From: Gnetum montanum
Lineage: Eukaryota; Streptophyta; Gnetopsida; Gnetales; Gnetaceae
Assembly (NCBI GenBank): GCA_015680685.1
Contig: MNCI01021506.1
Location: forward strand, 4,442 to 68,441
DNA: 64,000 nt
Reading direction: 5' to 3'
Shown: positions 21,170-32,660 of the stretch, one piece after another
Numbering within the stretch: the stretch's first letter is position 1
How the letters are laid out: every line of letters starts with the position of its first letter
Program-made: the position numbers and the translations under genes
Notes under the pieces: generated by a model
What the model was told of the DNA's origin: nothing
The model's database searches: none
The model's input: the letters and a program-made list of their open reading frames with translations, nothing else

Positions 21170-22738
21170 GTTGTCGGTGTTTTTTTTTTCTTAAATTTTT
21201 TATAGCGCCTTCCGATATAATGATTTAAAAGCAGCTTATATGGCAACAGAGTGCACTATATTGGAGAACTCTTGAGTTGATAAGTATTTTTACAAATGAG
21301 GGCTGGTTGGTTAGCTCAACTCTAGTTGTAAAAGGAGAGAGTAATCAAATCATTCAAATCAAATTGTAAATTGCAATATCATAGAACAGTACGTTCACAC
21401 GCACAGAAGCACGAAACAAATTAGTCACTTTAAAATGTTTTAAAAAACCATATTTTTCCTAAAATGTGGTAAATTTGGTTATACGGGTTCCCGTTCAATT
21501 TGTTTATTTTTGGTTTTGGTTTCTTTCCATTTGGTTGCGAGATTTGGCATTGTAGTACACGACATTGTTTTTTAGCCGCATTTAAATACTAGGATTATAA
21601 TATTTGTCCATTTTTAGCTTACATTCATAATCTTCTTAATTCTTATTGGACATGTATTATAAAAAAGTCACGATGGAAGCCATATCATATTTGCCAATAT
21701 AAATTTTTGCCTACTTTTATGTCCCAAATATCTACAAAAGTATACTAATAATTTTTTGGAAAATGTGCATATCACCTAAAAGTAACCTAGGATGCTACGC
21801 TTCCGCTGTTATCTGTAATATGCAGAAAAGTTTGAGATTGAATCATTTTCTTAACTTCGTTAAAAAATCCAAAAAAAAGAAGAAGGAAAAAGAAAGGTAG
21901 GCTTACTAGGCATAAACAAAATATCATTGGGTTAACCCATACCACGGCTTACAGGATCAGCTGGTCATGAGACAACACATGAACCAGTATAGGCCATGGT
22001 CTCCTGAATGAGTTCTATAGTTTAATAAATGGAATATTCAAGAGTACATTCTTTATTTTGATCATAGTAAAGTTCACAAACTGGTAAAACAACTAGCATT
22101 TCAAAAACTTTGGTAAAATGCAGAAAGCAAAATACATTTCTATTTGAACAGTACTAGGAAAGGCCTTAATTTAAAGACAAGCTATTTATTTGCTGTTATT
22201 CCTCATCCTTTGCAATGTACAATTAGCATGGCACAAATGGGATCTCATAATCTGAGAATTGAAATAGCTGGATGACTCAAAATTCCTCATGAAAAACAAA
22301 TATGCCAACTGTGCAATACAAATAGTATTGAAGATGAACACTACATTTTCCTGAAATGTTCTACATTTGAGCACATTCGACATGGTTGGGATATTACAGC
22401 TGCAAATTTGGTTGATATGAAAATGTTACCAATAATACTTGGTAATTTTTTAAATGATATTTTCAAAATTCATAGCATGTACATTTCTATTGTCTAACAC
22501 ATCCATAAGGTCTATGAATGTAAAAAAAATTTCAGTTTCATTTTAATAATATTTTTTGTTTATTAGACTTATTCGATAACAAAGTTTTTAAGATATGAAC
22601 TAAGGAAACAGTTACTATTAGCAGAAAGCTTTCATATTATGCCACAAAAGCGAGAATACGAGTAATTCTGAAGATGGTGTTAACATATTTATTTAAAATT
22701 GAATGTTTATTGATAATTTTCTTTTTTCTGAAATGCAG
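21170..22738 (+). other. intron 1 of the TPR gene (1.6 kb)
   Basis: GT at 21170 and AG at 22737-22738, preceded by a pyrimidine-rich TTTTCTTTTTTCTG. It carries a LINE C-terminal fragment (22118-22480). Confidence 0.8.
22118..22480 (+). pseudogene. C-terminal fragment of an animal-like LINE ORF
   Basis: The translation contains SHNLRIEIAG, one stop, then LKIPHEKQICQLCNTNSIED and EHYIFLKC...HIRHGW. The order Leu-Arg-Ile-Glu, then Cys-X2-Cys, Ile-Glu-Asp-Glu-His-Tyr and a final Cys is the zinc-binding tail I know from LINEs widespread in animals. It is not the zf-RVT tail of plant L1 elements. The lineage matches that of the - strand LINE at 32661-34500, but this copy is on the + strand. Confidence 0.55.
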
Positions 22739-22825
22739 GCTTTGAGATATTCACAACTAAGTTCAGCATGCAACGATCAAGTCACTGTTGCTACACTGTT
22801 TTTAAATCGTGCTTCTGCAATGCAA
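22739..22825 (+). CDS. TPR protein, exon 2
   Basis: 29 codons, phase 0 at both ends, AG before and GTAAGG after. It completes TPR 1 (Ala-Leu-Arg-Tyr-Ser) and starts TPR 2 with VATLFLNRASAMQ, the usual Leu-X2-Asn-Arg-Ala helix A of the second repeat in co-chaperone-type TPR domains. The frame is uninterrupted. Confidence 0.85.
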
Positions 22826-25496
22826 GTAAGGATAATGAGATTTCTAGGCTTGAATGCAAGAATACTAGGATAATTTTATTTGATCCTTGTTAAAATAGAT
22901 ATGGATATAAGAATGGCAGCTATTTACTAATTGTTTTTTTTTTTATAATTTTCATTATGCCCCGTAAATTGGTGGTATCAAACGATAATTATACCAGAGT
23001 CTCCTCCACAGTCTCATATTGCTTTGGGTAAGTAATGGATGAATATACAATATCTATGTTATTCTATAGCTGTTTTCTCTACTCCTGACGTTACAATGCC
23101 ACAAACATATGTTCAAAGTGCTGGTACAGTCAACCTTGAACTCATTGTCAGATCCAGTTCTTTAGGATTCACTATAGTTTAAAACTGTTAAGCTATTAAT
23201 TTATTAATGTTAGGAACATAGACACTAATGAAAGTAATTTGCTAGAGTGTACGGTGTAAGATGTCTGACTTTAATTGAAGTGTCTAGTTAGAGTGTAACA
23301 AGCTTTGAGGCACTTATCTAAATGAGCGTTATAGATAGTTATTTAACTTATACGTTAAATTAATCTTAGCTATCTAGAAGTTTTAATTGAGGTCTTATCT
23401 TTGACCAGCGTGGTCTTTTTTATTTTTTAAGAGAAAAATTCCAAAATGCATTAACAGCAAAGCTGTATATTAAAATTCAAAGTTTTTTCCATAGATGCCA
23501 GCTCATAAGGCTTGGGCATCATTCTCCTCTATGATTGAACCATGAAACTTCTCTTTGAATTGTTGATTATGGTGGTTGTGTGGAAGGAGGACCACATCCC
23601 CCTGATCTATGGAGTGCAAGGAATTGAAGGCATGATCCTTTCAAGCAGGAAGCCGATAGCCTTCTGCTTTTTCTAGGAGGAGGTCAGATAACAAATTGCT
23701 TGTGTTTAAGTAGTGGAGGTGAAGGTTGTGGTTGCAGAGTCTCCCTAATTGTAGGATTCTCAAGGGGTATTGTAAGGGAGGCAGGATAGCATTTTTAGAC
23801 ACTATGAACAAACTGTGAGCGGTTTGAAGGGTGCCAACATGGGGCAATGTTAGGAGAGGGATGGCTTGTAGAAAGGCATGGGGCATTTGTCTGTGAGGGT
23901 TTGGGGCCATGTGAGGAATTGGGGCATGGCAAGGAAAAGGGATCAATGGCTGAAGGTGGGGAGGGAATGTTGGTTATAGTTTGCAAGCCATGGTGTAAAT
24001 AAGAGTTTAGATGACCGTCTTTTATTTTCCTTTTAAATTTGGCTTGAATTTGTTAAAGGTTTTCCCCTTCTAAAATCCCCTATAGTAAGGCATACAGTTC
24101 AATGTTATTAAGTAAGTGTGGTGTTTGTTTGGATTGAAATTGAGGTATCCTCTAGCATCTTTGTTGAATCATCAAGGCTATTATTTGGAGCCAAACTCCA
24201 GTCTTTGAAATAGCATTCAATTTTACCAAAGTACAAAATCAAACAATGTTCGGTCAATGTGGTATTTTTGGCGGTAGTGTGAAATAGCATTTTTAAATAT
24301 TTTTCCTTTAATATATGATTGGGTGCAGGTTAAGGACATATCCTAAGAGTTAAATGTTTGCAATGTTGAGATCAGTGATGCATGCATTGTATGAATACAA
24401 GATCTATGGTACCTTTAATCCTATATTATATAGGAATATGGAAACCAATTAATGAGGCATTATAAGTTGGCTTAGACAAGTCTTGAAAACCTAGTAAATC
24501 TATTATTGTTTAAGAAACGAAATAGATCTGATTCGAATAATTATATGCTTATTATGATTAGCATTATCTCTAAAAATTTACTTGTGATAAGAAATACAAT
24601 TAGGAAGTTGGGTAGAGGCAAATAGTGTTCATGCTATTGCTCAAGCTGGATTTTGGTGAAACTATTTACTTGTGGATCATAGGATCATATTTTCACATTG
24701 AGCTAGTGAATAGAAAATGCTAAAATATTGTGGAAGAAGAATTTCATTTGTTTTATGGATTTCTTGGAAATATATGATTTAGTAATTAGAGATAATATTT
24801 GAATTTAATGTCATTGCATGACAAATACTTCAACTTCAAAATTCATTGATGAAATCCATCAATAGACAAAAATAGCTACAATGACTTGGATCATTTCTTT
24901 TGACCTTAAATCCAACAGAAGCTCTTGGATAGGTTGCGGCTCACGAGGTAGTGCTGAATATGCACTGTAAGATATGGTAAAAGATCTTGTCATTCTTTTT
25001 CAAAATTTTTACCAAGTATTTGACTTGAAGGATGGTCTTTTTCTACCCAAGATCTTGTGGAAAGGTGGAAGCTAATTTTCCTTCATTGGATCAGTCCTCA
25101 TCAAAAAGAGCTTTCATTCTAAGTTCCCTCCTCATTTTTGGAACATGATGAAGGAGTCTGATTTTGTGTAGAACTTGAGATTTGATTTTGAGAAAAATTT
25201 GGAACCTAATTCATAGGTCACAAAGTTTTAAGGCAAAAGGCTCTTTATTTAGTTTCTTCAATTGTGTTTTACATTATGTCCTTTAGAAATAGGGAATAGG
25301 GACACCAAACCACACACAACCTTACAACAAAGCAAGCACATAGACACGTTGATAATCATCAAAACCAAAATCCCAAGAAAAAGTGGGTTTTTATAGGGAA
25401 TGCAAAGAGTGTTTATATAATTTAAAAGCTTGCTTGATTTTTAATTATTTTTAGATGCAAGATATGTTTCTTTGTAGCTATACTATATATAATAAT

Positions 25497-25590
25497 GGGG
25501 TATTAGCCTAGTGGGAAGAGCCTTGGCATGGAAATCTTAGGTCACAATTTTGGTCCTAGTTGCAAAGTTGAGTTGTGATTAAAAAAACTT
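25497..25590 (+). mobile_element. tRNA-derived SINE-like repeat
   Basis: The tRNA-like head GGTATTAGCCTAGTGGGAAG contains box A. A box B-like TTTTGGTCCTAG follows at proper distance. The tail GCAAAGTTGAGTTGTGATTAA parallels GGCAATGTTGAGTTATATAA in the copy at 19892. There is no clear target duplication. Confidence 0.45.
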
Positions 25591-26125
25591 CTCTAAAAGC
25601 GATTATGAAATTGCTTTGTTGAATAGATCTAAGAGGGTCTCAATGAATCTAAGTAAAAATTAAGTTTAGTTTTAGATGGTTTGCTCATGTTCAAAAGAAA
25701 TCTAAGAACTTATCTTCCACATGCAATTCTAAGATGATATAAATGTAAGAAAAGTTTGCTAATAGCATTTCAATACTTGATTGAAATAGCAACTAAGAGA
25801 TAGTGAGCTTCGATATCTAGTTTATTACATCTAATGTGATGTAAATAAAATTGTTTCTTCCCTTCTACATTAGACCACATCTATGTTAAAATCTTTTGCT
25901 TGACTAGCTCATGAATATGTGCAGGATTTTGCTGCATGTGCACTCAAGAGATACTTCATTTTCTCAACCATTGCATTTCTTGAAAACACCAACCACAGTC
26001 TCGTGAATCCTCAAGAATTGCTTTAGAGAATTTGTCTTGCATTGAGATATGCAAGCTATGATTGTATGTAATGAAGAGGCACAATGCTTCTACTTCTAAA
26101 AAGTAATAAAACACATTCACATAAT

Positions 26126-26135
26126 AACATTGAGT
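26126..26135. repeat. target site duplication of the L1-like LINE, left copy (AACATTGAGT)
   Basis: The same decamer follows the A tail at 32651-32660. Its first two As could belong to the tail, leaving at least eight informative bases. Confidence 0.65.
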
Positions 26136-26761
26136 TGGATTTGAAATGTTGGGAGTGGGAGCAGCAACTGGCATGGGCGTGGTGACAAAAAGAGAAGCGG
26201 TGGAGGCGATGACAGTGATAGGAGCGGCGACCACAACAACATCAAGAGTGGGTGCGGCGGGGACGGGCATGACGACAGGAGGGGTCGGAGGATCGGCTAC
26301 TGCAGGAGGTAGCAAGGGCGGGACAGTAGACGGTCTGGCAAATGGCATTGGTCTAGATGGCTGCGCATGAGAGGGCACGATCTTGTGGGTCAGGGTTGAG
26401 TGCCCACTAGAGGAGGTGGTATAGGAGCTAGAGTAGAGCTTGTTGGGCAAGTTCATTTTAGAGGGAGTCAGGCTGCACCTAGATCTGATCCAAAAATGGG
26501 TTAGACTGACTTGGGTGTTGGAGGACATCCATGTTCAAGGGTTGGTAGAGGATTGACTACTGTTCATGTTTACGATAATGGAAGATTGCGACAAGGTGCT
26601 GCTTGGGGGTTTGTGGTTTTATGGTGCTTGCAGATTGGCCTTGTGCCCTTGGCGATCGAGGGTGCATCGAGACAATAGTCTGTTTGATTGGGTGCCGGTT
26701 TGGATCCTGCTGTTCAATCTACCACTGGAGTACTAGGAACCAGGGTTCTTGAAGTCTCTAG

Positions 26762-27399
26762 TGTTATAATCAGATCTGAAAACACACTACAAATGCTCTA
26801 GAGAAATTATTAGAACCCTACAGATCTGAATAAATCATTAGAGGCAAAATATTGCGCTGTATCAGGTCAAGAAACACTATAATTCACTCTCAAAACGTTC
26901 TAAATTTTAGCAAACATTTGCTGTGATAACAAAATGAAAGTAGAATGGAAACAATAAAAATAGCACAAGAACACAGAGAGTTATGTGGTTCGGGCCCTTT
27001 TTACCCTACTTGCACAACAATGCTGATCTGCCTTCTATTCTTCTCAAATCTTCAGGACACAAGCCATCCTTGTAACTTTTCCAAACACTCAATTTGTTAT
27101 TCCAACAAATCTCAGATCAACACCAACAAGACTCACGTCTCCAAGGTAAAACTTTGATACAATGCTTTCACTTCAAAGCACACCCTAAAGGCTATCCCAA
27201 GCCTTCTATTTATGAAGAAACATGAGGACCAAACCCCAATCCTAATACATGTGGGATAAAACACCAAGCCTCCTATTTAGGAGGAAACATGAGGACCAAA
27301 CCCCAATCCTAATACATGTGGGATAAAACACATCCCCACATCAAATGCAACATAAAAGGAAATACAACAATTAATGTATTTGTCTTCATTTTTCCAACA
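26762..27399. mobile_element. 638-bp solo LTR nested in the LINE
   Basis: It begins TGTTATAATC and ends TTTTTCCAACA (tips TGTT/AACA), and is flanked by the 5-bp duplication TCTAG (26757-26761 and 27400-27404). There is no internal region, so it is the product of LTR-LTR recombination. It contains TTATGTGGTTCGGGCCC, reminiscent of sequences in plant copia LTRs. Removing it rejoins LINE sequence. Confidence 0.85.
27199..27332. repeat. 67-bp tandem duplication inside the solo LTR
   Basis: Two copies (27199-27265 and 27266-27332) share AACATGAGGACCAAACCCC and differ at only a few positions near the start of the unit. Confidence 0.8.
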
Positions 27400-27609
27400 T
27401 CTAGCGGGGCTGTTTGGAGAAGTTATCAAATTCAATGAATTCACAGAGTCCATGGATCGAATGTGCTATGCTCCTTTTTGTGTGTGGAGGTTGCTGAGGA
27501 TGGAGGATTTGGTTGAGGTGATAGTGCTAGACATTGTGGGTGGAGGAGAAAACCTTAGTAAAATTTGAAAGCTTGCTAGCGTGTAGGGAGGGGCACCAGA
27601 GGTGCAAAA

Positions 27610-28130
27610 TCTATGGCACACAACACTTTGCATTTGAGCATTGTAGAGGATCAACGAATGCCGCCACGGGTTGGAATCTTGTGGGCAAGAAAGGTCGAAT
27701 ATGGAAGTAGGGATTGGATCCCACAGCAGATGGAGGACCCTAGGCAAAACGTCCACAACTTGAAACCATGGCAGGGAGGGGAGATGGACAAAGGTAGACA
27801 AAGGAAAATGTATGGCCTTGGGTGGAGGAGGAAGTTCCAATGCTGTTGCAAGCTAGTGGCACGACTAAGGGGGCACATGCGCATGAGGAGATGGAGGAGG
27901 TTCCAAGCTCTCCCTGCACCCCGCTAGTTCCTAGGACTGTTGTGCAGGACTCAAAATTGGAATTACCCCCGTTGGGGGAGTGGATTACAGTAGGCTGGGG
28001 TTTTGCAAAGCCAAAAATGCAGGATATCCAACCTAGGAAGGCAAAGGGACAGCTAGGAGTGGTGGTTCTTAGGCTAAACAACAAGATTGGACAGCCCAAT
28101 AAAACTACCACATGCAAGAAATTCACATAG
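27610..28130 (+). pseudogene. LINE ORF1-like remnant
   Basis: The frame is interrupted. The stretch 27822-28130 is open for 102 codons with GEWITVGWGFAKPK and a basic C-terminal part, upstream of the endonuclease, where L1-type elements encode their nucleic-acid-binding ORF1. No zinc knuckle was seen, and the assignment rests on position. Several overlapping frames on the - strand are shadows of this GC-rich stretch. Confidence 0.4.
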
Positions 28131-28194
28131 CGGGATCTAGATTTGGGGGTGTAGCGAATGCTGCAGGAGGTGTACCATCGTCACATGTCTACAT

Positions 28195-28860
28195 CTCCAT
28201 GAAGGTGTTGACCTAGAACTGCCAGGGCCAGGGTACCCTATACAAAAGAAATACCCTACGAACGATGGTTAGGGAGGCAGGTTGCAAGGTTGTTTGTTTA
28301 TAGGAAACCAAGGTCCAAAGGACTGAAAGGAAGTTGCTGATTTGGGAGGGATGGACAACCTAGATGGTGCCTAGTAGGGGACGTGCAGGAGGTCTGGCCA
28401 TTTTGGCCAAAATACCAATCAATTTTGTTGATGATTTTGATTGGGGTCAAATTGTCCATGTGCCACAAGCGGATCTCTGGATAACAAATTTTTATGGGGC
28501 GCAAAACTGGGAGATCCGGATGTAGGAGCCTAGACGGGTGGCAAGGGTCATCCCCCCAATCTTGCCAGATGGCTATTGTTGGGAGATTTCAACCAATAGC
28601 TCTATTGTTGGGAAAAATTTGGACATGATTGTATTGATCCATCCAGGACTAAGGCATGTCTCAAGTTTCTCTATCAATATGAGTTGGTTGACTTGGAGAT
28701 CATGGGGTGTAAATTCACTTGGAGTAATCATTGGAGGGGCACTAATCGTGTCCAGTTCAGGATCGATCGTGTTTGGGTGAGTGAACACCTCATGTTGGAA
28801 TACGACATCATGGTGGAGGGAAAGGAGAGACAAGCTACAGACCATCGGTCCATTTTGTTC
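28195..28860 (+). pseudogene. LINE apurinic-like endonuclease remnant
   Basis: NCQGQGTLYKRNTLRTMVRE near 28213 corresponds to the Asn-containing first motif of L1 endonucleases. CKVVCL-stop-ETK near 28290 corresponds to the catalytic Gln-Glu-Thr-Lys motif. QATDHRSILFQLRL at about 28829 matches the terminal Ser-Asp-His motif. Frame changes occur between the blocks. Confidence 0.7.
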
Positions 28861-29006
28861 CAGCTCCGGTTGGGGGAGAGACAAGAGCCCAGGCCATTCA
28901 GGTTTGAGCGGGCTTGGCTACACAAAGCTTGGCTGAAACCAATGGTGGCAGCAATTTGGGGCAGTTACACTGGGCATAGGAGTGTTGACAGTTTCTGAGG
29001 GATGGG

Positions 29007-30762
29007 TTGTGGGAGCTGAAGAATAGTATCAAGGCCAGAGCATTGGAGGACAAGTACAACTTTTGGGGATATAGACAACAGTTGCAGATGGAATTGCGGG
29101 AGATCCAATGGTTGCAGGAAGTGGGGGAAGCCAGGGACATTGAAGAACAGGAGCTACTCAGGGAACTCCAAGAGTTGGATAGGGAGGAAGAGAGCTACTG
29201 GCAACAATGGTCAAGGGTGACTTGGCTGCAAGAAGGGGACAAACATAAATGGTTTTTCTTTGCCATGGCCAAACAAAATAGGGCCCATAGGAACAAAATG
29301 CAGCATTTGCTAGAGGGTATTAGTGGGGGAGGCCCATAGAGCAACAGGAGGGGGCTGGATGCATTGCAGAATTATTGGGGAGACATATGGAGATGGTAGG
29401 CCACAGAACTGATTTCCTTGCCCATCACAAAGGTCATCACAAGTGTTGACAACGCTAGTTTAATGCGTCCCTTCTCACGGGAGGAATTGCGGCAGGCTTT
29501 GAAACCCATGCAGTTCAACAAGGCTCTGGGACTGGATGGATGGTTGATTGAATTCTTTAGGGAGTATGAGGATCTTGTGGAATCCAATTTGCTAGATGCA
29601 TACAACAGTATGCTCAGTTGGTAGTAGGTTAGGAGGGAAATCAATTGCTCTAGGATGGTACTACTATTGAAGGTCCCAAACTTGATAGCACTAGGACATT
29701 TTTGGCCTATCGGAGTCTACAACATGCTGCTGTGTTTTCTCCAAACTGCTAGTTGGATGCCTTGTGCCATTGATGGGGAAGTTGGTTGGAGAACATACGG
29801 CGGGGTTCATTAAGGGTAGGTACCTGCAGGACCAAGTGTTACTCTTGTAAGAGATATTGCACTCAATTAAGAGGGCTAGATTTCTAGGCATGTGCATCAA
29901 ACTAGACATAACCAAGGCTTAAGACACTGTGAGCTGGAGGGTAGTTTGGACGGTGATGATAGAAAAGGGGTTCGATGCAAAGTTTGTTGATCTTTGCATT
30001 CAAATGCAACGAAGTGGCATGTATTCCCTTGACATTGATGGGAGGCTCTGTGGGTTCATTGGAACAGGGTGTGGGCTGAGGTAGGGGGATTTGTTGTCAC
30101 CGCTCCTATTTATCATGGTCATGGACTTGTTTAAAGGCTATTGCCTTGACGAAGGTGTTCAGGGGCCACAAGTGGTTGGAGTGCACAGTGTCGTAGCCCA
30201 CTATGCAGATGACACAATATTGTTTTCCAGGGTTGTGGTGCTGCAGGCTACAACCTTGTTATGGGCAATGGAGAGGATGCACAGGGAGATAGGCCTAGAA
30301 GTCAATAAGGGAAAATTAGCCATCTATTGCACCCACACAGAGGGAAGGGTTCAGGCCAAAATTATACAAATGTTGGGTATTCTATCGGGCGAGGCACATG
30401 ACACATATTTGGGAATGCCTATTTTTGATTGGAATAGGCAGAGGACTTGGCAGGGACTGATAGAGTGGGTACAACAACGAACCACACTTTGGATTGGCTA
30501 TTTTCTATCAAGGAATGGGAAGATGGTGCTAGTTGTGATGGTCTTGATGGCAATAGCTTGGTTTACAGCGTCCATGACAACACCTTTGGCCACGATGGTG
30601 CAAAAAATTGATAGCATTGTGAGGGAGTTCGTGTGGTCAGGAGGTAAAGGGGGTAGGAAAATGCACTTGGTGTCGTGGATGGTCACAACGCAGCCCAAAT
30701 TGGCAGGGGCATTGGTATTTTGGGATTTGGAGACAAGATGGCATTGGGCACACACTATCTGA
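29007..30762 (+). pseudogene. LINE reverse transcriptase
   Basis: A coiled region (29007-29339) precedes the polymerase. FNKALGLDGWLIEFF near 29515 is the Lys-Ala-X-Gly-X-Asp-Gly entry motif. CIKLDITKAYDTVSW (one stop inside) near 29893 carries the first catalytic Asp. GLRQGDLLSPLLFI near 30074 follows. YADD at 30202-30213 is the catalytic pair. 30091-30762 remains open for 223 codons, including the thumb and the start of the C-terminal region (VREFVWSGGKGGRKMHLVSW). The type is plant L1. Confidence 0.85.
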
Positions 30763-31159
30763 TGAACAGGTACATGGGGCAGAGTGAGGGGGTAGTGCCG
30801 TGGGTGCAGATGTTGTGGTAGAAATATTAGTGATGGGAGGTGCATTTGGAGTGCTCACAACTTTGGAAGAATTTTTGCCGCCATGTTGCTGTGGTGGAGC
30901 AGCTTGGATTGTTGGGGTAGCACCCAAAGGAACTGGTCAAGTTCCGGTACTTGCAGGAAGAGGGATGGGCTGCAATCTGGAAGGGTCGTCTCCCTGAAAA
31001 GATCAAGGTGTTCGGATGGTTGTTGAAACATAGGGTGTTGCCAGTGAGGGCCATGTTGAGAGAGAGAGGGATTAGGATGGATGCTAGCTGTCCATGCTGC
31101 TAGGAGGCACTTGAAACATTGCATCATCTCATCTCTAATTGTAGATTTTCTTAGGAGGT

Positions 31160-32465
31160 GTGGTTGGCCATCAATATATCCCTCATTGCAGGTTTTCACG
31201 GAGACTCCTTGCACCTTGCTTTGCAGTGGGTTCTGTGGAAATGCATGAATTCTTTGATTTTTCAGGGATAGCCGATTCCTTCCGCTGTGGTGGTGGTCCG
31301 AGAGGCATGTGGGCCGTGGAAGGAGGTCACGGAGGCCATGGAGCAACACCTACTTTTTGAACCATCATGGACAGAATTTTCTAGATTGCTTGAATTATGG
31401 GCGATGGTGGGACGAATGGGGTGGGTGGAGGTGCTCAAGTGCATGGAGGGAGAGCCGAACTTGCCTACTTAGTAGTTCTACGACAATTGGGTGGGAGACA
31501 CCACACAATACATGGGTAGGAAATTTGAAATTATGGTGCAGATGCTGGCCGTTGTGCTAGGGGTGGAGGATGTAGGGGAAGTTGTGGCATCAGTTGTGAG
31601 GCCCCAATATGATGCGAGGGAGTTCTTCACAGGACACATTCCCAAGACTGCTAGTGGGCACATCCGGAAGTCCAAGTGACAAGAGGTTTGGAGAGATGCG
31701 GCGCTTCTGGTGGAGAGGTATTTTGTGCAATCTGGGTACCCCCACAAATTGGTGGGGGTACATTTCACTTTTCTCAAGCACCTTCGACAAGGCTCCTTGG
31801 TAAAATTTTCCTACTTATTTTGGAAATCTCTGCGTGGGAGGTGGTTGGGGCAACACCCTAGAGTAATTCTCATGCTATGGCGTGAGGGTGTACCAATCAT
31901 TCACCAAGCACCAACGATTGTGTACCAAAGAAGGTGGCGCCAAGGGATGTTTGCTAGGATGTAGGTGTTGCACCACCAGGGCACTGAGATGGAGGGCACG
32001 AGTGTAGAAACCTTCACAACCATGGAGGAATGACTGTTGGAAGAGCGTCGCTTGGTGGCTAAGCAGGCGCAGTTGGAGGAGCGAGCACGGTGGCATCTCA
32101 GGTGGGAGAACATGCGGCAGGAGGCCCGTAGAGAAGTGAACAAATCACGCCTGCAAGACCTCAAATGGATGGAGGTGGTGATTTCAAAGCATTGGATGGG
32201 ATTGGCGCAGCTCAGAGCAAAGAATCAGCGAATGATGTTTGGGCTGGGGTCAATTGGACAGCAGACTGCTGTTGGCATTGATGCCTCAGAGGCCTCGACT
32301 GTGGTTGAGAGTCGGGGATCTAGATTGCGGTTCACCGAGACTACAGGACGTAGTAGTTCGGGGATATGGACGTGGATAGGTAGTACTGTGGTCTTGGGTA
32401 TTCCAGGGTGTATGTGGGATGTTTGCACCCTGCTATTGGGAACAGGGGTTGCATATCTGGGGTGA
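31160..32465 (+). pseudogene. LINE C-terminal region with Glu/Arg-rich tail
   Basis: Decayed zinc-finger-like and unknown parts (31100-31960) align with the - strand copy at 51800-52800, for example in the segment ending FEPSWTEF. A Glu/Gln/Arg-rich helical tail (32037-32220: EERRLVAKQAQLEERARWHL and following) comes next. Such a tail after the polymerase is not a standard L1 feature; see the findings. Confidence 0.55.
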
Positions 32466-32636
32466 GGGTCATTGGGCAAGGTGAGAGGGTTGCGCTATGA
32501 TGGCGTGTGGGTGATTATGTGGTACATTGTAGGTGATTGTTGGGTCACATGGGTGGGTTGTGTTGACTCAGGTCAATGATCTTTTGTGTCCATTTGTAGA
32601 TTATTTTTTTGGAATAAAATTACTCGATCATTTTTC

Positions 32637-32650
32637 AAAAAAAAAAAAAA
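32637..32650 (+). other. LINE A tail
   Basis: An uninterrupted A run follows TCGATCATTTTTC, with AATAAAAT (32612) as a possible processing signal 25 bases before it. The same end, reversed, is seen at 51247-51290. Confidence 0.8.
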
Positions 32651-32660
32651 AACATTGAGT

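Larger units (their letters stand above)
26136..32650 (+). mobile_element. L1-like LINE, near full length, decayed, with nested solo LTR
   Basis: GC-rich DNA begins abruptly at 26136 and ends in an A tail at 32637-32650, bounded by AACATTGAGT on both sides. In order it holds a 5' region with a Gly/Ala-rich frame, an ORF1-like segment (27610-28130), an endonuclease remnant (about 28195-28860), reverse transcriptase (about 29400-30400) and C-terminal parts with a Glu/Arg-rich tail (about 32000-32465). It is about 5.9 kb without the 638-bp solo LTR. Stops and shifts throughout make it inactive. It is in the same orientation as the host gene. Confidence 0.8.

Noticed and set aside
26146-26370. 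Gly/Ala/Thr-rich + strand frame as a secreted or cell-wall protein
   Set aside because: Low complexity, located at the 5' end of the LINE, with no signal peptide.
25956-26528. 190-codon Pro-rich frame on the - strand
   Set aside because: It crosses the LINE border and its target duplication at 26126-26135 and lies opposite the Gly/Ala-rich LINE 5' sequence. It is a shadow of GC-rich repeat DNA rather than a gene.
27466-28126. Long - strand frames of 124 and 128 codons
   Set aside because: Antisense to the LINE ORF1-like region and without independent similarity.
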